A DNA stretch of 64,000 bases from CAWFSE01 sp963697565 (GCA_963697565.1 CAVOOM010000009.1:62001-126000), one strand, 5' to 3'; counted from the first letter of the stretch, positions 11,136 through 21,492 are shown. Numbers and translations: made by a program. Notes: generated from the sequence alone by a model not told the origin.

Positions 11136-11459
11136 TCAGTCGACCGCGTGCGGGGGCTTGCCGTGCTCGCGCTCCCAGGCCGAAAGCTGCTGCTCCAGGG
11201 CCTTCATCAGCTCGAAAACCTGGGCGGGCGGGATGCGCACCCGGGCGACGACCCGTGCCGGCACATGCAGGTACGTCCGTCCGTCGGACTCGTCGACGAC
11301 CGGATGCGGCTGCCGGGAGACCGAGGCGAAGTCGAGGGTGAAGACGTCCGGGTCGTGCCAGATGGAGGCGAACGACGCGTACACGCCCGGCTCGAGCTCG
11401 GGGCTCACCTCGAGCGCGACGCGGGTCTCCGGGGGCGGGGGCGGGGCGATGTCGGCCAT
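11136..11459 (-). CDS. DUF3467 domain protein
   Basis: This is a 107-residue protein from an ATG at 11459. The body (ELEPGVYASFASIWHDPDVFTLDFA, then YLHVPARVVARVRIPPAQVFELMKALEQQL) is the pattern of the DUF3467 family: one small domain with a conserved PxQxxxLxxxLxxxLxxYE-like helix at the end, here ending in WEREHGKPP. The biochemical role is unknown. A short proline run follows the N-terminus. It is divergent from trpB2, separated by about 130 bases that must hold both promoters. Confidence 0.7.
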   Translation of the reverse strand: MADIAPPPPPETRVALEVSPELEPGVYASFASIWHDPDVFTLDFASVSRQPHPVVDESDGRTYLHVPARVVARVRIPPAQVFELMKALEQQLSAWEREHGKPPHAVD

Positions 11460-11588
11460 CCCCGCAGCGTACGGCTCGGCCGGCCGGGCGGTCTGCGCCC
11501 ATCGGAGGTCCTCCCGCGGCGGGCCGCCGGGCGATACGTTGCGAAAGACGCGCCGCAACGGCGCTGCCGACCAGGAGGGATAGCGACG

Positions 11589-12966
11589 ATGGACGAGACG
11601 GTGCGCCGGCACAAGTACGAGCTGGGCGAGGACGAGATGCCGACCCGCTGGTACAACCTGGTGCCCGATCTGCCGTCGCCCACCGCCGCCCGCGCTGCAC
11701 CCGGGGACCCTGCAGCCGGCCGGCCCGGAGGACTTCGCGCCGCTGTTCCCGATGGACCTGATCCTGCAGGAGGTCTCGCAGGAGCGGTACATCGAGATCC
11801 CCGGCGCCGTGCTCGACGTCTACCGGCAGTGGCGGCCGTCCCCGCTGTTCCGCGCGCACCGGCTGGAGGCAGCGCTCGGCACGCCCGCGCGGATCTACTA
11901 CAAGTACGAGGGCGTCTCGCCCGCCGGATCGCACAAGCCCAACACCGCGGTGCCGCAGGCGTACTACAACGCCAAGGCGGGCGTGAAGAAGCTGACCACC
12001 GAGACCGGCGCCGGGCAGTGGGGCACCGCGCTGGCCTTCGCGTGCGCGCTGTTCGACCTTGAGTGCGAGGTGTGGCAGGTCGGTTCGTCGTACGACAGCA
12101 AGCCCTACCGGCGACTGATGATCGAGGCCTTCGGGGGCGTGGTGCACCGCTCGCCGTCCGACGTCACCGAGACGGGCCGTCGGCTCGGCGCCGACCCGGC
12201 GAACTCCACCGGCTCGCTCGGCATCGCCATCTCGGAGGCGGTCGAGGTCGCGGCGCAGAACCCCGACGTGCGGTACGCGCTCGGCAGCGTGCTCAACCAC
12301 GTGCTGATGCACCAGACGATCATCGGCGAGGAGGCGCTGCTGCAACTCGCCAAGGCCGGCGACACCCCCACGCACATCATCGGCTGCACGGGCGGCGGCT
12401 CGAACTTCGCCGGGCTGTCGTTCCCGTTCCTGCGCGAGAAGCTCGCGGGGAACATCTCGCCGCGGCTCATCGCCGCCGAGCCCGCGTCCTGCCCTTCGCT
12501 CACCCACGGCGTGTACGCGTACGACTTCGGCGACACCGCGGGGATGACGCCGCTGATGAAGATGCACACGCTGGGCCATGACTTCATCCCCGACCCGATC
12601 CACGCCGGCGGCCTGCGCTACCACGGGATGGCCCCGCTGATCTCGCATGTCTACGAGCTGGGTCTGCTGGAGGCCCAGGCCGTGCCGCAGACCGAGTGCT
12701 TCGCGGCGGCCGTGCAGTTCGCGCGGACCGAGGGGATCGTGCCGGCCCCCGAGCCCACGCACGCCCTCGCGCTCGCGCTCCGCGAGGCGAAGCGCGCCAA
12801 GGAGACCGGCGAGGAGACGGTGATCCTGACCGCGCTCTGCGGCCACGGGCACTTCGACCTGGCCGCCTACGACGACTACCTGCGCGGGCGGATGGTCGAC
12901 GAGGAGGTCAGCGAGGAGCGGTTCGCCGCCGGCCTGGCGACGATCCCGCCGGTTCCGGTGGGGTAG
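11589..12966 (+). CDS. trpB: Tryptophan synthase beta chain-like protein, TrpB2 type (one frameshift)
   Basis: This PLP enzyme of the TrpB2 group makes tryptophan from indole and serine. The reconstructed protein is about 458 residues, longer than TrpB1 as usual for this group. The PLP lysine lies in GSHKPNTA, the glutamate/threonine region in ETGAGQWG, and the phosphate-binding loop is CTGGGSNF. A Shine-Dalgarno AGGAGGG precedes the ATG at 11589. One extra C in the CCC run at 11679-11681 breaks the frame; removing it restores LPSPPPPALHPGT, a family hallmark. It stands alone, away from trpA or trpC, which is common for TrpB2 (often a salvage enzyme). A strong hairpin follows the stop. Confidence 0.93.
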
Positions 12967-12988
12967 GCCGGCGCCCTCGCCAAACGAC

Positions 12989-13018
12989 ACCGGGGGTCCG
13001 GGCGGCCGGACCCCCGGT
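12989..13018 (+). terminator. Perfect 12-bp hairpin after trpB2
   Basis: ACCGGGGGTCCG and CGGACCCCCGGT form a perfect 12-bp inverted repeat around a 6-base loop (GGCGGC), starting 23 bases after the trpB2 stop. There is no long T tract, as is usual for terminators in high-GC actinobacteria. It could also serve the convergent gene that ends at 13127. Confidence 0.75.
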
Positions 13019-13126
13019 TCGCAGCCCCGGCGCGGCCCGCGGGGTGTGCGGGCCCGGCCGGGACGTGGGGCGGAGGGGATGTGCCCCACGAGGTGGCGCG
13101 TCGAGCGTCGGTTCAGTGCGGGGCGA

Positions 13127-13510
13127 TCACCGCTTGAAGGGCTTGGCCAGGACCGACAGACCCTTGCCGAGGAACGACGAGGCTGTCCTCGCGAGCGACT
13201 CGGTCATCCCCATCACCGAGTGCATGGCCTTGGCCTGCGTGTCGATGAGGGACTTGGTGGCGCCGTCCGGGATGCCGAATCCGGCCATGGACCCCAGCGA
13301 GGACTCGCCCACCATGGTGGTGGCCTGCTCGATGGAGCTGAGGCTGGACCGGAGCATCTTCAGGACGGGGCCGTCAGTGTCTTTGGCCGGCTTCGGGGCG
13401 GCTGCGGCGGTCTTGGGGGCCGCGGCCTTGGCGGGGCGCTTCGCCGCCGGGCGGGTGGTGGTCTTCTTGGCTGCCTTCGGGGGAGCCTTCACTGCGGTCG
13501 CGGTCGCCAT
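13127..13510 (-). CDS. Hypothetical protein with Lys/Ala/Pro-rich N-terminus
   Basis: This is a 127-residue protein from an ATG at 13510. Residues 1-45 are a basic Ala/Lys/Pro/Thr tail like those of actinobacterial histone-like proteins (KAPPKAAKKTTTRPAAKRPAK). Residues 48-127 are a helical segment with regularly spaced hydrophobics (MLRSSLSSIEQATTMV, IDTQAKAMHSVMGMTESLAR). Phasin-like or DNA- or polymer-granule-associated proteins have this composition, but I see no diagnostic motif. It converges with trpB2 and is divergent from the saccharopine dehydrogenase-like gene. Confidence 0.65.
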   Translation of the reverse strand: MATATAVKAPPKAAKKTTTRPAAKRPAKAAAPKTAAAAPKPAKDTDGPVLKMLRSSLSSIEQATTMVGESSLGSMAGFGIPDGATKSLIDTQAKAMHSVMGMTESLARTASSFLGKGLSVLAKPFKR

Positions 13511-13635
13511 GCTGTCACCTCGTGCGTCTGGGGCGATCTGACGGTGGACCCGTCACCACCCTTCATACGCCTTCAGTGAACACTTGTCCACCCATTCGGC
13601 TGAGAACGGCGCGTGTCGGGGAGCACGCTGGGGGC

Positions 13636-14784
13636 ATGGCCGCAGCGAGCCGTCACACGGTGCTCGTGCTCGGCGGGTACGGCCAGACCGGGCGGCGGGT
13701 GGTGACGTGGCTGGCCGGGCGCAACCCCGATCTGCGAATCGTGGTGGCCGGTCGCGACGGTGAACGGGCCGCCCGGCTGGCGACCGCACTCGACCCCACT
13801 CGGTCGGGGCGGGTCGTTCCCGCGATCGTCGATGCCGGAGACCCGATCTCGGTGCGGGCGGGCCTTGCGGGCGTCGATCTCCTCGTGAACACGGCCTCTG
13901 CCTCCGAGCACGCACCGTCGCTGATCCAGGCGACGCTGGAGGCGGGCGCGGACTGGTGCGACACGCAGGTGGCCAGGCCCCAATCGCAGGTGCTGCGAGG
14001 AGAGTCGGCCCGGATCGCCGCGGCTGGCCGCTGCTTCGTCACGCAGGCGGGGTTCCACCCGGGAGTGCCGGCCGCACTGGTGCGGTGGGCGGCCGCCCAG
14101 GTCGACGTGCTGACCGAGGCGTGGACCGCCGGCTTCATCCGGCAACGGGGAGGGTTTCCGCCTTCCTCGGCCATGGGCGAGCTGTTCGACGAGTTCCGCG
14201 ACTACCGAGCCGAGGTGTTCAGCGATGGCACCTGGCGCGACGTGGGTTGGCTGGGCTTCGGCGAGATGCCGATGGTCGACTTCGCCTTCGGCCTCGGGCG
14301 TGCGCGCACCTACCCGTACGAACTCGACGAGCTGCGCGCCCTGCCAGACCTGATGCCGGGGCTGCGGCGCCTGGGATTCGGTGTGGCCGGCTTCGACCCG
14401 GTGACCGATTGGGTGGTCACTCCCGCGATCGTCGCCGGGGCCCACCTCAGCCGTCGCACCTACCCTGGCCTCGCCCGTGTCTTGGCGTGGTCCACCCGCA
14501 CCTTCGGGCGACCTCCGTTCGGCGTGGCGGTGCAGTGCGACGCGGCTGGAGTCCGCGCGGGAGAACCGGTTGCCCTCCGCGTCGCGCTCGGACACCAGGA
14601 CGCCTACGAGCTCACCGCGATTCCCGTGGTCTGCATGATCGAGCAGCTGCTGGACGGATCCGCTCGGGCCCCGGGCCTGCACCTGATGGGCCAGCTGGTC
14701 GACCCGGACCGCCTGCTCGCCGAATGCGGCGCGATGGGGGTCAACGTCCTGGCGGGCGAGAGCCCCCGGGCGCAGAGGCTGTGA
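13636..14784 (+). CDS. Saccharopine dehydrogenase NADP-binding domain protein
   Basis: This is a 382-residue protein starting at an ATG at 13636. The first 120 residues are a Rossmann fold with GGYGQTGRRV near the N-terminus and VVAGRD at the second strand, matching the Sacchrp_dh_NADP family. The middle (CFVTQAGFHPGVPAALVRWA) is the usual follow-on of this group. Real saccharopine dehydrogenases make or break saccharopine. Stand-alone bacterial members such as this usually have no proven substrate and may act on lipids or polyketides. An upstream in-frame start at 13522 would add 38 unsupported residues. The flanking genes are not related in function. Confidence 0.8.
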   Translation: MAAASRHTVLVLGGYGQTGRRVVTWLAGRNPDLRIVVAGRDGERAARLATALDPTRSGRVVPAIVDAGDPISVRAGLAGVDLLVNTASASEHAPSLIQATLEAGADWCDTQVARPQSQVLRGESARIAAAGRCFVTQAGFHPGVPAALVRWAAAQVDVLTEAWTAGFIRQRGGFPPSSAMGELFDEFRDYRAEVFSDGTWRDVGWLGFGEMPMVDFAFGLGRARTYPYELDELRALPDLMPGLRRLGFGVAGFDPVTDWVVTPAIVAGAHLSRRTYPGLARVLAWSTRTFGRPPFGVAVQCDAAGVRAGEPVALRVALGHQDAYELTAIPVVCMIEQLLDGSARAPGLHLMGQLVDPDRLLAECGAMGVNVLAGESPRAQRL

Positions 14785-14916
14785 CCGCTGCCACCGCAGG
14801 GCTAGGCTGCCGCAGACACGACCCAAGCCGCTCGGGGGACGGTGTCGGCGAGGGCGGTCTTCGGTTGGCCGTGGCCTCGCGACCGACCGGGTGAGAGGGG
14901 TGCGCCGGTGGGAGCG

Positions 14917-15723
14917 ATGACCACGCGGCGGCGGGTGACCCGGGTGACGGGGACCGCGAAGGCCGACGTCGTGGACGACATCGCCCGCGAGTCCCCGCTC
15001 GCCCTCGCCGTCAACGGCGTTCACCTGGTGACGACCATGCGGACTCCCGGTCACGACCTCGAGTTGGCCGCGGGCTGGCTCGTCGCCGAGGCCGGTGTGC
15101 GCGCCGCCGCCGACATCGTGGCCATGAAGGCGCTCACCGCAGACCCCGACCGCCCGGATGACGTGGACACCGTGCAGGTCACCCTCGCGGAGGGGCTCGC
15201 GGCGCCGGAGCCGAGGGCGGTGCTCACCTCCAGCGCGTGCGGGGTCTGCAGCTCCCGGCAGGGCGCCTCGGTGGCCAAACCCGGCGGCCCGCTGCACTCG
15301 CCCGGCTGGTCGGTGGCGGCGCGCACCCTGCTCGACGCCCCGGCCGCGATGCTCGCCCAGCAGCGCACCTTCGAGCGCACCGGCGGCCTGCACGCGGCCG
15401 CCATCGCGGCAGCAGACGGCACGGTCGCCGGGGTCCGCGAGGACGTCGGGCGGCACAACGCCGTCGACAAGGTCGTCGGTCGCTGCCTGCTGGACGGCCG
15501 GCTGCCGCTCACGGACCGGCTGCTGCTCGTGAGCGGCCGGGTGTCGTTCGAGATCGTCCAGAAGGCGCTCGCAGCCGGGGCGGCGGGCATCGTCGCGGTC
15601 TCGGCGCCGTCGAGCCTGGCGGTCGACCTCGCGCGCGAGCACGGACTGCTCCTCGTCGGCTTCAGCCGGGGGTCGAGTCTGAACGCCTACGCGTGCCCCG
15701 AGCTCATCGGGGATCCGGTGTGA
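14917..15723 (+). CDS. fdhD: Formate dehydrogenase accessory sulfurtransferase FdhD
   Basis: FdhD carries sulfur from a cysteine desulfurase to the molybdenum cofactor of formate dehydrogenase. The protein is 268 residues from the ATG at 14917; a GTG at 14908, with GAGAGGGG upstream, is an equally good start. The family motif SACGVCS is present with its reactive CxxC pair. So are the N-terminal HDLELAAGWLVAEG-type block, VREDVGRHNAVDK and SGRVSFEIVQK, and the C-terminal GFSRG..NAY. It is the first gene of the formate dehydrogenase operon. Its TGA overlaps the GTG of the gamma subunit gene, so it is translationally coupled to the enzyme it activates. Confidence 0.95.
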   Translation: MTTRRRVTRVTGTAKADVVDDIARESPLALAVNGVHLVTTMRTPGHDLELAAGWLVAEAGVRAAADIVAMKALTADPDRPDDVDTVQVTLAEGLAAPEPRAVLTSSACGVCSSRQGASVAKPGGPLHSPGWSVAARTLLDAPAAMLAQQRTFERTGGLHAAAIAAADGTVAGVREDVGRHNAVDKVVGRCLLDGRLPLTDRLLLVSGRVSFEIVQKALAAGAAGIVAVSAPSSLAVDLAREHGLLLVGFSRGSSLNAYACPELIGDPV

Positions 15724-16200
15724 GCGCCTCCGAGTGGTCGACGGAGGGCGGCCGGGCCGTGCTCGCCGCCCTGCCGGAGCACGAGCGGCTGATCCTGCCC
15801 GCACTGCAGGCGATCCAAGGCGCGTTCGGCTTCATCCCGGAGGGCGCCGCCGCCCTGGTCGCCGCGACGTTGAACGTGTCAGTGGCCGACGCGCACGGCG
15901 TCCTCACCTACTACCCGGATCTGCTCACCGAGCCGCCGGCCCCCGTCACGCTCGCGGTGTGCGCAGCGGAGGCCTGCCAGGCCACCGGCGCCCGCGCCCT
16001 GGTCGCGCATCTGGGCCGAATCGGTGGCCCAGCCCGGCGGTCGCTCGGCCGACGGGGTGGTGGCCGTGCGCGAGGTGTTCTGCCTCGGCAACTGCGCGCT
16101 TGGCCCAGCGGTGGCGGTGAACGGCCGCCTGGTGGGCCGGGTGACCCCTGCGGCCGTCGACGGGCTGCTGGCCGCCGCCCGCGAGCAGGTGGCGCGATGA
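15720..16200 (+). CDS. fdsG: NAD-dependent formate dehydrogenase gamma subunit, NuoE-like (one frameshift)
   Basis: This is the thioredoxin-like [2Fe-2S] subunit of soluble NAD-linked formate dehydrogenase, related to NuoE of complex I. It is about 159 residues when joined. The ligand cysteines appear as two pairs: CAAEAC (after VTLAV) and CLGNC near the end. The helical N-terminus (LPALQAIQGAFGFIPEGAAALVAATL) is the standard NuoE start. One extra G at 16013-16015 breaks the frame between HLG and the cluster-binding half (ESVAQPGGRSADGVVAV). The GTG start overlaps the fdhD stop, and its own stop overlaps the ATG of the beta subunit gene. Confidence 0.92.
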
Positions 16201-17731
16201 CCGCCACCGTCTTCGTGCCCTGCGACAGCGCGGCCCGCAGCGTCGGCGCCGACGAGGTCGAGGCCGCTGTCGTGCCGGGAGGCGGCGGCCCGCCGAATCG
16301 GGCTCACGGTGGTGCGCACCGGGTCGAGAGGGCTGCTCTGGCTCGAGCCGCTCGTGGAGGTGCAGACCGGATTCGGCCGCATGGGCTACGGCCCGGTGGC
16401 CGCCGGCTGAGGTGCCGTCCCTGTTCGACGCTGGCTTCCTGGCCGGCAACGAGCACCCGGCCGGTCTCGGACCGGTCGACGAGATCGCGTGGCTCGCGAG
16501 CCAGCAGCGCGTCGTGTTCCAGCGGGTGGGGGTGGTGGACCCGCTGAGCCTGGCCGACTTCGAGGCGCACGGCGGCCTCGTCGGTCTGCGGGCCGCCCTT
16601 GCGGCCGACCCGCAGGCGGTCATCGCCGAGGTGGCCGCCTCCGGGCTGCGCGGCCGCGGCGGGGCGGGGTTCCCCACCGGGGTCAAGTGGCAGACCGTGC
16701 GCGACACCGCCGCCGACCAGAGGTACGTCTGCTGCAACGCCGACGAGGGGGACAGCGGGTCGTACGCCGACCGGATGCTCATGGAGGGCGACCCGTTCGG
16801 CCTCCTGGAGGGGATGGCGATCGCGGGGCTCGCGGTCGGCGCCACCAAGGGCGTGGTCTACATCCGCTCGGAGTACCCCGATGCCGTGGCCACGATGCGC
16901 GAGGCCGTCCGGATCGCCCGCGCCTCCGGGGTGCTCGGCGCGGACCTCCTCGGCAGCGGCCGGGAGTTCGACGTCGCCGTGCGGGTCGGCGCCGGCTCGT
17001 ACGTCTGCGGCGAGGAGACCGCGATGCTCGACAGCCTGGAGGGGCTGCGGGGGACGGTGCGGGCCAAGCCCCCGCTGCCGGCCCGGCACGGCCTGTTCGG
17101 GCGGCCGACGGTCGTGAACAACGTGCTCACGCTCGCCGCGGTCCCGGGGATCCTCGCGCACGGGGCGGCGGCCCACCAGGCGCTCGGGCGCGACCGCTCG
17201 CGGGGCACCCAGGTCTTCCAGCTGGCCGGCAACGTCGCGCGCGGCGGCATCGTCGAGACCGAGTTCGGGATCAGCCTGGCCGAGCTGGTCCACGGGTACG
17301 GCGGCGGCACCCGGTCGGGCCGCCCGGTGCGCGCGGTGCAGGTCGGCGGGCCGCTCGGCGCGTACCTGCCCGCCGACCGCCTCGACGTGCCGCTCGACTA
17401 CGAGGCGATGGCCGCCGAGGGCGCGATGCTCGGCCACGGCGGGGTGGTGGTCTTCGACGACACCGTCGACATGGCCGCGCAGGCGCGGTTCGCGATGGAG
17501 TTCTGCGCCAAGGAGTCGTGCGGCCGCTGCACGCCCTGCCGGATCGGCTCGGTGCGGGGGGTCGAGGTCATCGACCGGATCGTCGAGGGCGTCGACCGCG
17601 ACCGCAACCTGGCCCTGCTCGACGACCTCTGCGACGTGATGGCGTCCGGGTCGCTGTGCGCCATGGGCGGCCTCACCCCGAATCCGGTGCGCAGCGCCCT
17701 GCGCCACTTCGGCGAGGACTTCGAGCGATGA
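16197..17731 (+). CDS. fdsB: NAD-dependent formate dehydrogenase beta subunit, NuoF-like (two frameshifts)
   Basis: This is the FMN- and NAD-binding subunit that hands electrons from the iron-sulfur chain to NAD+. The reconstructed protein is about 510 residues. It has an N-terminal thioredoxin-like section (VFVPCDSAARSVGADEVEAA), then the NuoF core with GRGGAGFPTGVKW (NADH loop), CNADEGDSGSYADR (FMN), VGAGSYVCGEETA, and the 4Fe-4S motif ESCGRCTPCR with a later cysteine. Extra bases at about 16274 and 16405 split the N-terminal section and detach it from the core; deletion of each restores EAAARRIGLTVVRTGS and AAEVPSLFDAGF. The GTG at 16412 therefore looks like an internal codon rather than the start. 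ATGA overlaps link it to both neighbours. Confidence 0.94.
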
Positions 17732-20700
17732 GCCTGCAGCGCGAGGCCGATCTCGGCACACCCCGGCGCCCCGGTGAGCCGAGCGTCGACGTCCGCATCG
17801 ACGGGCGCCGCGTGGCGGTGCCGGCCGGCACCTCGGTCCTGCGCGCCGCCGCCGAGGCGGGCATCCCGGTGCCGCGGCTGTGCGCCACCGACTCCCTCGA
17901 GCCCTTCGGCTCCTGCCGGCTGTGCCTCGTCGAGGTCGAGGGCCGGGGCGGCACCCCCGCGTCCTGCACGACCCCGTGCGAGGACGGCATGGTCGTGCGC
18001 ACCCAGACCCCGGCGCTGGAGCGGCTGCGCCGCGGCGTGATGGAGCTCTACATCTCCGACCACCCGCTGGACTGCCTCACCTGCCCGGCCAACGGCGACT
18101 GCGAGCTGCAGGACATGGCGGGCGTGGTCGGGCTGCGCGAGGTCCGGTACGGCTACGCCGGAGAGAACCACCTCGACGCGCCCACCGACGACAGCAACCC
18201 GTACTTCTCGTTCGACGCCAGCAAGTGCATCGTCTGCAGCCGCTGCGTGCGCGCCTGCGCCGAGGTGCAGGGGACGTTCGCGCTCACCATCGAGGGCCGC
18301 GGCTTCGACTCGCAGGTGAGCGCGGGCGGGCGGTCCTTCATGGACAGCGAGTGCGTCTCCTGCGGCGCGTGCGTGCAGGCGTGCCCGACCTCCACGCTGC
18401 AGGAGAAGACCGTCATCGACCTCGGCACGCCGACGCGGCGCGTCGAGACCACCTGCGCGTACTGCGGGGTCGGCTGCTCCTTCGCCGCGGAGCTGCGCGG
18501 CGACGAGGTCGTGCGGATGCTGCCGCTGAAGTCCGGCGGCGCCAACGAGGGCCACTCGTGCGTCAAGGGCCGCTTCGCCTGGGGGTACGCCACCCACGCC
18601 GACCGCGTCACCCGGCCGATGATCCGGTCGACCACCGGTGAGCCCTGGCAGGAGGTCTCCTGGGACGAGGCGATCGGGTTCGCCGCCTCCCGGCTGCGGG
18701 AGATCCAGGAGCGGCACGGCGTCGACAGCATCGGCGGCATCACGTCGTCCCGCTGCACCAACGAGGAGGTCTACGTCGTCCAGAAGATGGTGCGCGCGGC
18801 CTTCGGCAACAACAACGTCGACACCTGCGCGCGGGTCTGCCACTCGCCGACCGGGTACGGCCTGTCGCAGACGTACGGCACCTCGGCCGGCACGCAGGAC
18901 TTCGCCTCCGTCGCCGACAGCGACGTCATCCTGCTGATCGGGGCGAACCCGACCGACGCCCATCCCGTCTTCGCCGCCCGGATGAAGCGGCGGCTGCGCG
19001 AGGGGGCGGCGCTCATCGTCGTCGACCCCCGCCGCATCGACCTCGTGCGGTCGGCCCACGTCGAGGCGGCCCACCACCTGGCCCTGCGGCCGGGCACCAA
19101 CGTCGCGATCGTCAACGCGATGGCCCACGTCGATCGTGACCGAGGGTCTCGCCGACCGCGCGTTCGTGCAGGAGCGCTGCGACCCGGACGCCTTCGCCGC
19201 GTGGGAGGCGTTCATCCGGCAGCCGCAGAACTCCCCGGAGGCGATGGCCGAGGCCTCGGGAGTGCCGGCCGAGGACATCCGCGCGGCCGCCCGGCTCTAC
19301 GCGCGGGGCCCGAACTCGGCCATCTACTACGGCCTCGGCGTCACCGAGCACAGCCAGGGCTCGACGATGGTGATGGCCATGGCCAACCTGGCCATGGTGA
19401 CCGGCAACATCGGCCGCCGCGGGCGTCGGCGTGAACCCGCTGCGCGGGCAGAACAACGTCCAGGGCTCGTGCGACATGGGGTCGTTCCCGCACGAGCTCC
19501 CCGGCTACCGGCACGTCTCCGACGACGTCGTCCGCGAGCAGTTCGAGGCGGTCTGGGGGCTCGAGCTGCGGTCCCGGCCGGGCCTGCGCATCCCCAACAT
19601 GCTCGACGCCGCCACGGCCGGCTCGTTCCGCGCGCTGTACATCCAGGGCGAGGACCTCGCCCAGTCCGACCCGAACACCACGCACGTCAAGGCGGCGCTG
19701 GCCGCGATGGACCTGGTCATCGTCCAAGACCTCTTCCTCAACGAGACCGCGGCCTTCGCCCACGTATTCCTGCCGGGCACCTCGTTCTTGGAGAAGGACG
19801 GCACATTCACCAACGCCGAGCGCCGGATCAACCGGGTGCGCCCGGTGATGGCGCCCAAGACCGGGATGGCCGAGTGGGAGGTCACCTGCGCGCTGGCCAC
19901 CGCGCTCGGCTACCCGATGGCCTACGGCAGCGCGGCCGAGATCATGGCCGAGATCGCGGCGCTGACCCCGACCTTCGCCGGGGTCTCCTTCGAACGGCTG
20001 GACGAGCTCGGCAGCATCCAGTGGCCGTGCAACGCCGACCACCCCGACGGGACCCCGGTCATGCACGTCGGCACGTTCACCCGGGGCTTGGGCCGGTTCG
20101 TCCCCACGCCGTACGTGCCGACCGACGAGCGCGCCACCCGGCGCTTCCCGCTGCTGCTGACGACGGGCCGGATCCTGAGCCAGTACAACGTCGGCGCCCA
20201 GACCCGGCGCACGGCCAACATCCAGTGGCAGGGCGAGGACCTGCTGGAGATCCACGAGGCCGACGCCGGCGTGCGGGGGATCGAGGACGGCGCCTGGGTT
20301 GAGCTGTCGAGCCGGGTCGGCAGCACGGCCATGCGGGCGCGCATCACCGACCGGGTCCCGCCCGGCGTCGTCTACACCACGTTCCACTTCCCGGTGAGCG
20401 GGGCGAACGTGGTCACGACCGAGTACTCCGACTGGGCCACCAACTGCCCGGAGTACAAGGTCACCGCTGTCGAGGTGAGGCCCACGTTGCGCGCGGGCGG
20501 CCCCGCATCGGCCGAGCACCTGGGGCTTCAACCCGCGGAGCCCCAGGATCCGCAGGGGGCCGCGGCGCTGGTGCGGATGGCCGAGCAGATCGCCGCGAAC
20601 CACGCCAACCTTGGCGCCGCCCAGGCGGGGGAGGCCGTCGCGCGGCACCTCGACCGATACTGGACCGACGAGATGCTGGCGGGGCTCGCCGATCACCTCG

Positions 20701-20777
20701 CGACGCATCCCGGCTCGCTGTCCGAGGTCGTGCAGGCCGCCCTCAGGCGGCGGCCGCCGCCTCCAACTGCTTCTTGA
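17728..20777 (+). CDS. fdsA: NAD-dependent formate dehydrogenase alpha (catalytic molybdenum) subunit (two frameshifts)
   Basis: This catalytic subunit oxidises formate to CO2 at a molybdopterin-guanine-dinucleotide centre. It is about 1015 residues. In order there is an N-terminal [2Fe-2S] domain (GSCRLCLVEVEG), a histidine-containing cluster region (HPLDCLTCPANGDCELQ), two 4Fe-4S motifs (CIVCSRCVRAC and CVSCGACVQAC), then the molybdopterin region with its own cluster (CAYCGVGCSF). The catalytic residue is cysteine, in ARVCHSPTG, not selenocysteine. Extra bases at 19132 (MAHV|IVTEG) and 19424 (GRRG|VGVNPLRG) break the frame; both flanks are typical. The 3' end overlaps the convergent SRPBCC gene by about 35 bases. 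The gene order fdhD-G-B-A indicates a soluble, reversible FDH of the Fds type. Confidence 0.95.
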
Positions 20778-21186
20778 TGTTGGCCAGCAGGAGCTCAAGG
20801 CCGTCCACGTGCTCCTTGACCATCATCTTCTCGAAGGTCTTCCCCACGGCCGGGACATTCACGTGCCACTCGCCCTGCGCCGTCAGCTTCGTGCCGCCGT
20901 CCACGGGCTCGAACGTGAAGGTCCAGGTCGGGTGCTCCAGCGCGAAACCGACCTCGGCCGTGATCCGCTCGGGGCGGACGACCTCGGTGTACTCAATGCC
21001 CGCCTCCATGTGGAAGCCCAGCCAGTGCATCCACAGCCGAGCCGAGGACCCGACGCCGTCCGGCGTCAGCACGACATCCGCCAACGCGACGTCAGGCCAG
21101 TCCCACAACTTCTTGATATCCAGCGCGTAGTCGAACACCTCCTCGACTGGGGCGGCAATGGTCACGCTCCGCGTCAACTTCGCCAT
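20743..21186 (-). CDS. SRPBCC family (START-like) protein
   Basis: This is a 147-residue protein with the polyketide-cyclase/START-like fold. It opens with the family signature LTRSVTIAAPVEEVFDYALD and continues with WTFTFEPVDGGTKLTAQGEW. Such proteins bind hydrophobic ligands in a single cavity; the ligand here is unknown. I chose the ATG at 21186 because GAGGGG lies about 9 bases upstream; alternatives at 21195 and 21234 add only short tails. It is convergent with the formate dehydrogenase alpha gene and shares its last bases. A 230-base stretch to tRNA-His upstream shows no other gene. Confidence 0.8.
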   Translation of the reverse strand: MAKLTRSVTIAAPVEEVFDYALDIKKLWDWPDVALADVVLTPDGVGSSARLWMHWLGFHMEAGIEYTEVVRPERITAEVGFALEHPTWTFTFEPVDGGTKLTAQGEWHVNVPAVGKTFEKMMVKEHVDGLELLLANIKKQLEAAAAA

Positions 21187-21418
21187 CGAACTCATCCCCT
21201 CTTCACTCGATCCACCAACTCCACCTTCAGCCAAGTCCGCATCCCGCCCGCTTTCCAGAGCCGGAGGGCCTCAATGCACGGCATGGCTCACCGCCGTCGG
21301 GCGGCACGGCGTCAGGTCCGGCGGCGTGGTGGGAGAGGTCGGCACCGGGCTCGCGGTCGGTCAGGCGGGGAGGTCTCTGCGCGACGGCATCCCGAGGCCG
21401 GGCTGGCTCATGACGTGG

Positions 21419-21492
21419 GGTGAGTGACGGGACTTGAACCCGCGGCCACCTGGACCACAACCAGGTGCTCTACCAGCTGAGCTACACCCACC
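21419..21492 (-). tRNA. tRNA-His (anticodon GTG)
   Basis: The reverse strand gives the acceptor GTGGGTG with CACTCAC (one G-T pair), the D arm AGCTCAGCTGGTAGAGC, and the anticodon stem CCTGG/CCAGG with loop TTGTGGT (anticodon GTG). The T arm contains GGTTCAAGTCC. The extra G at position -1 opposite the C73 discriminator, a histidine identity element, is present at 21492. Confidence 0.95.

Noticed and set aside
16412..17731. A separate, shorter NuoF-like gene starting at GTG 16412
   Set aside because: The upstream piece 16197-16410 is the known N-terminal thioredoxin-like section of FdsB and joins in frame when two bases are removed.
18820..18850. Selenocysteine at the formate dehydrogenase active site
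   Set aside because: The codon in ARVCHSPTG is TGC (cysteine), not TGA.
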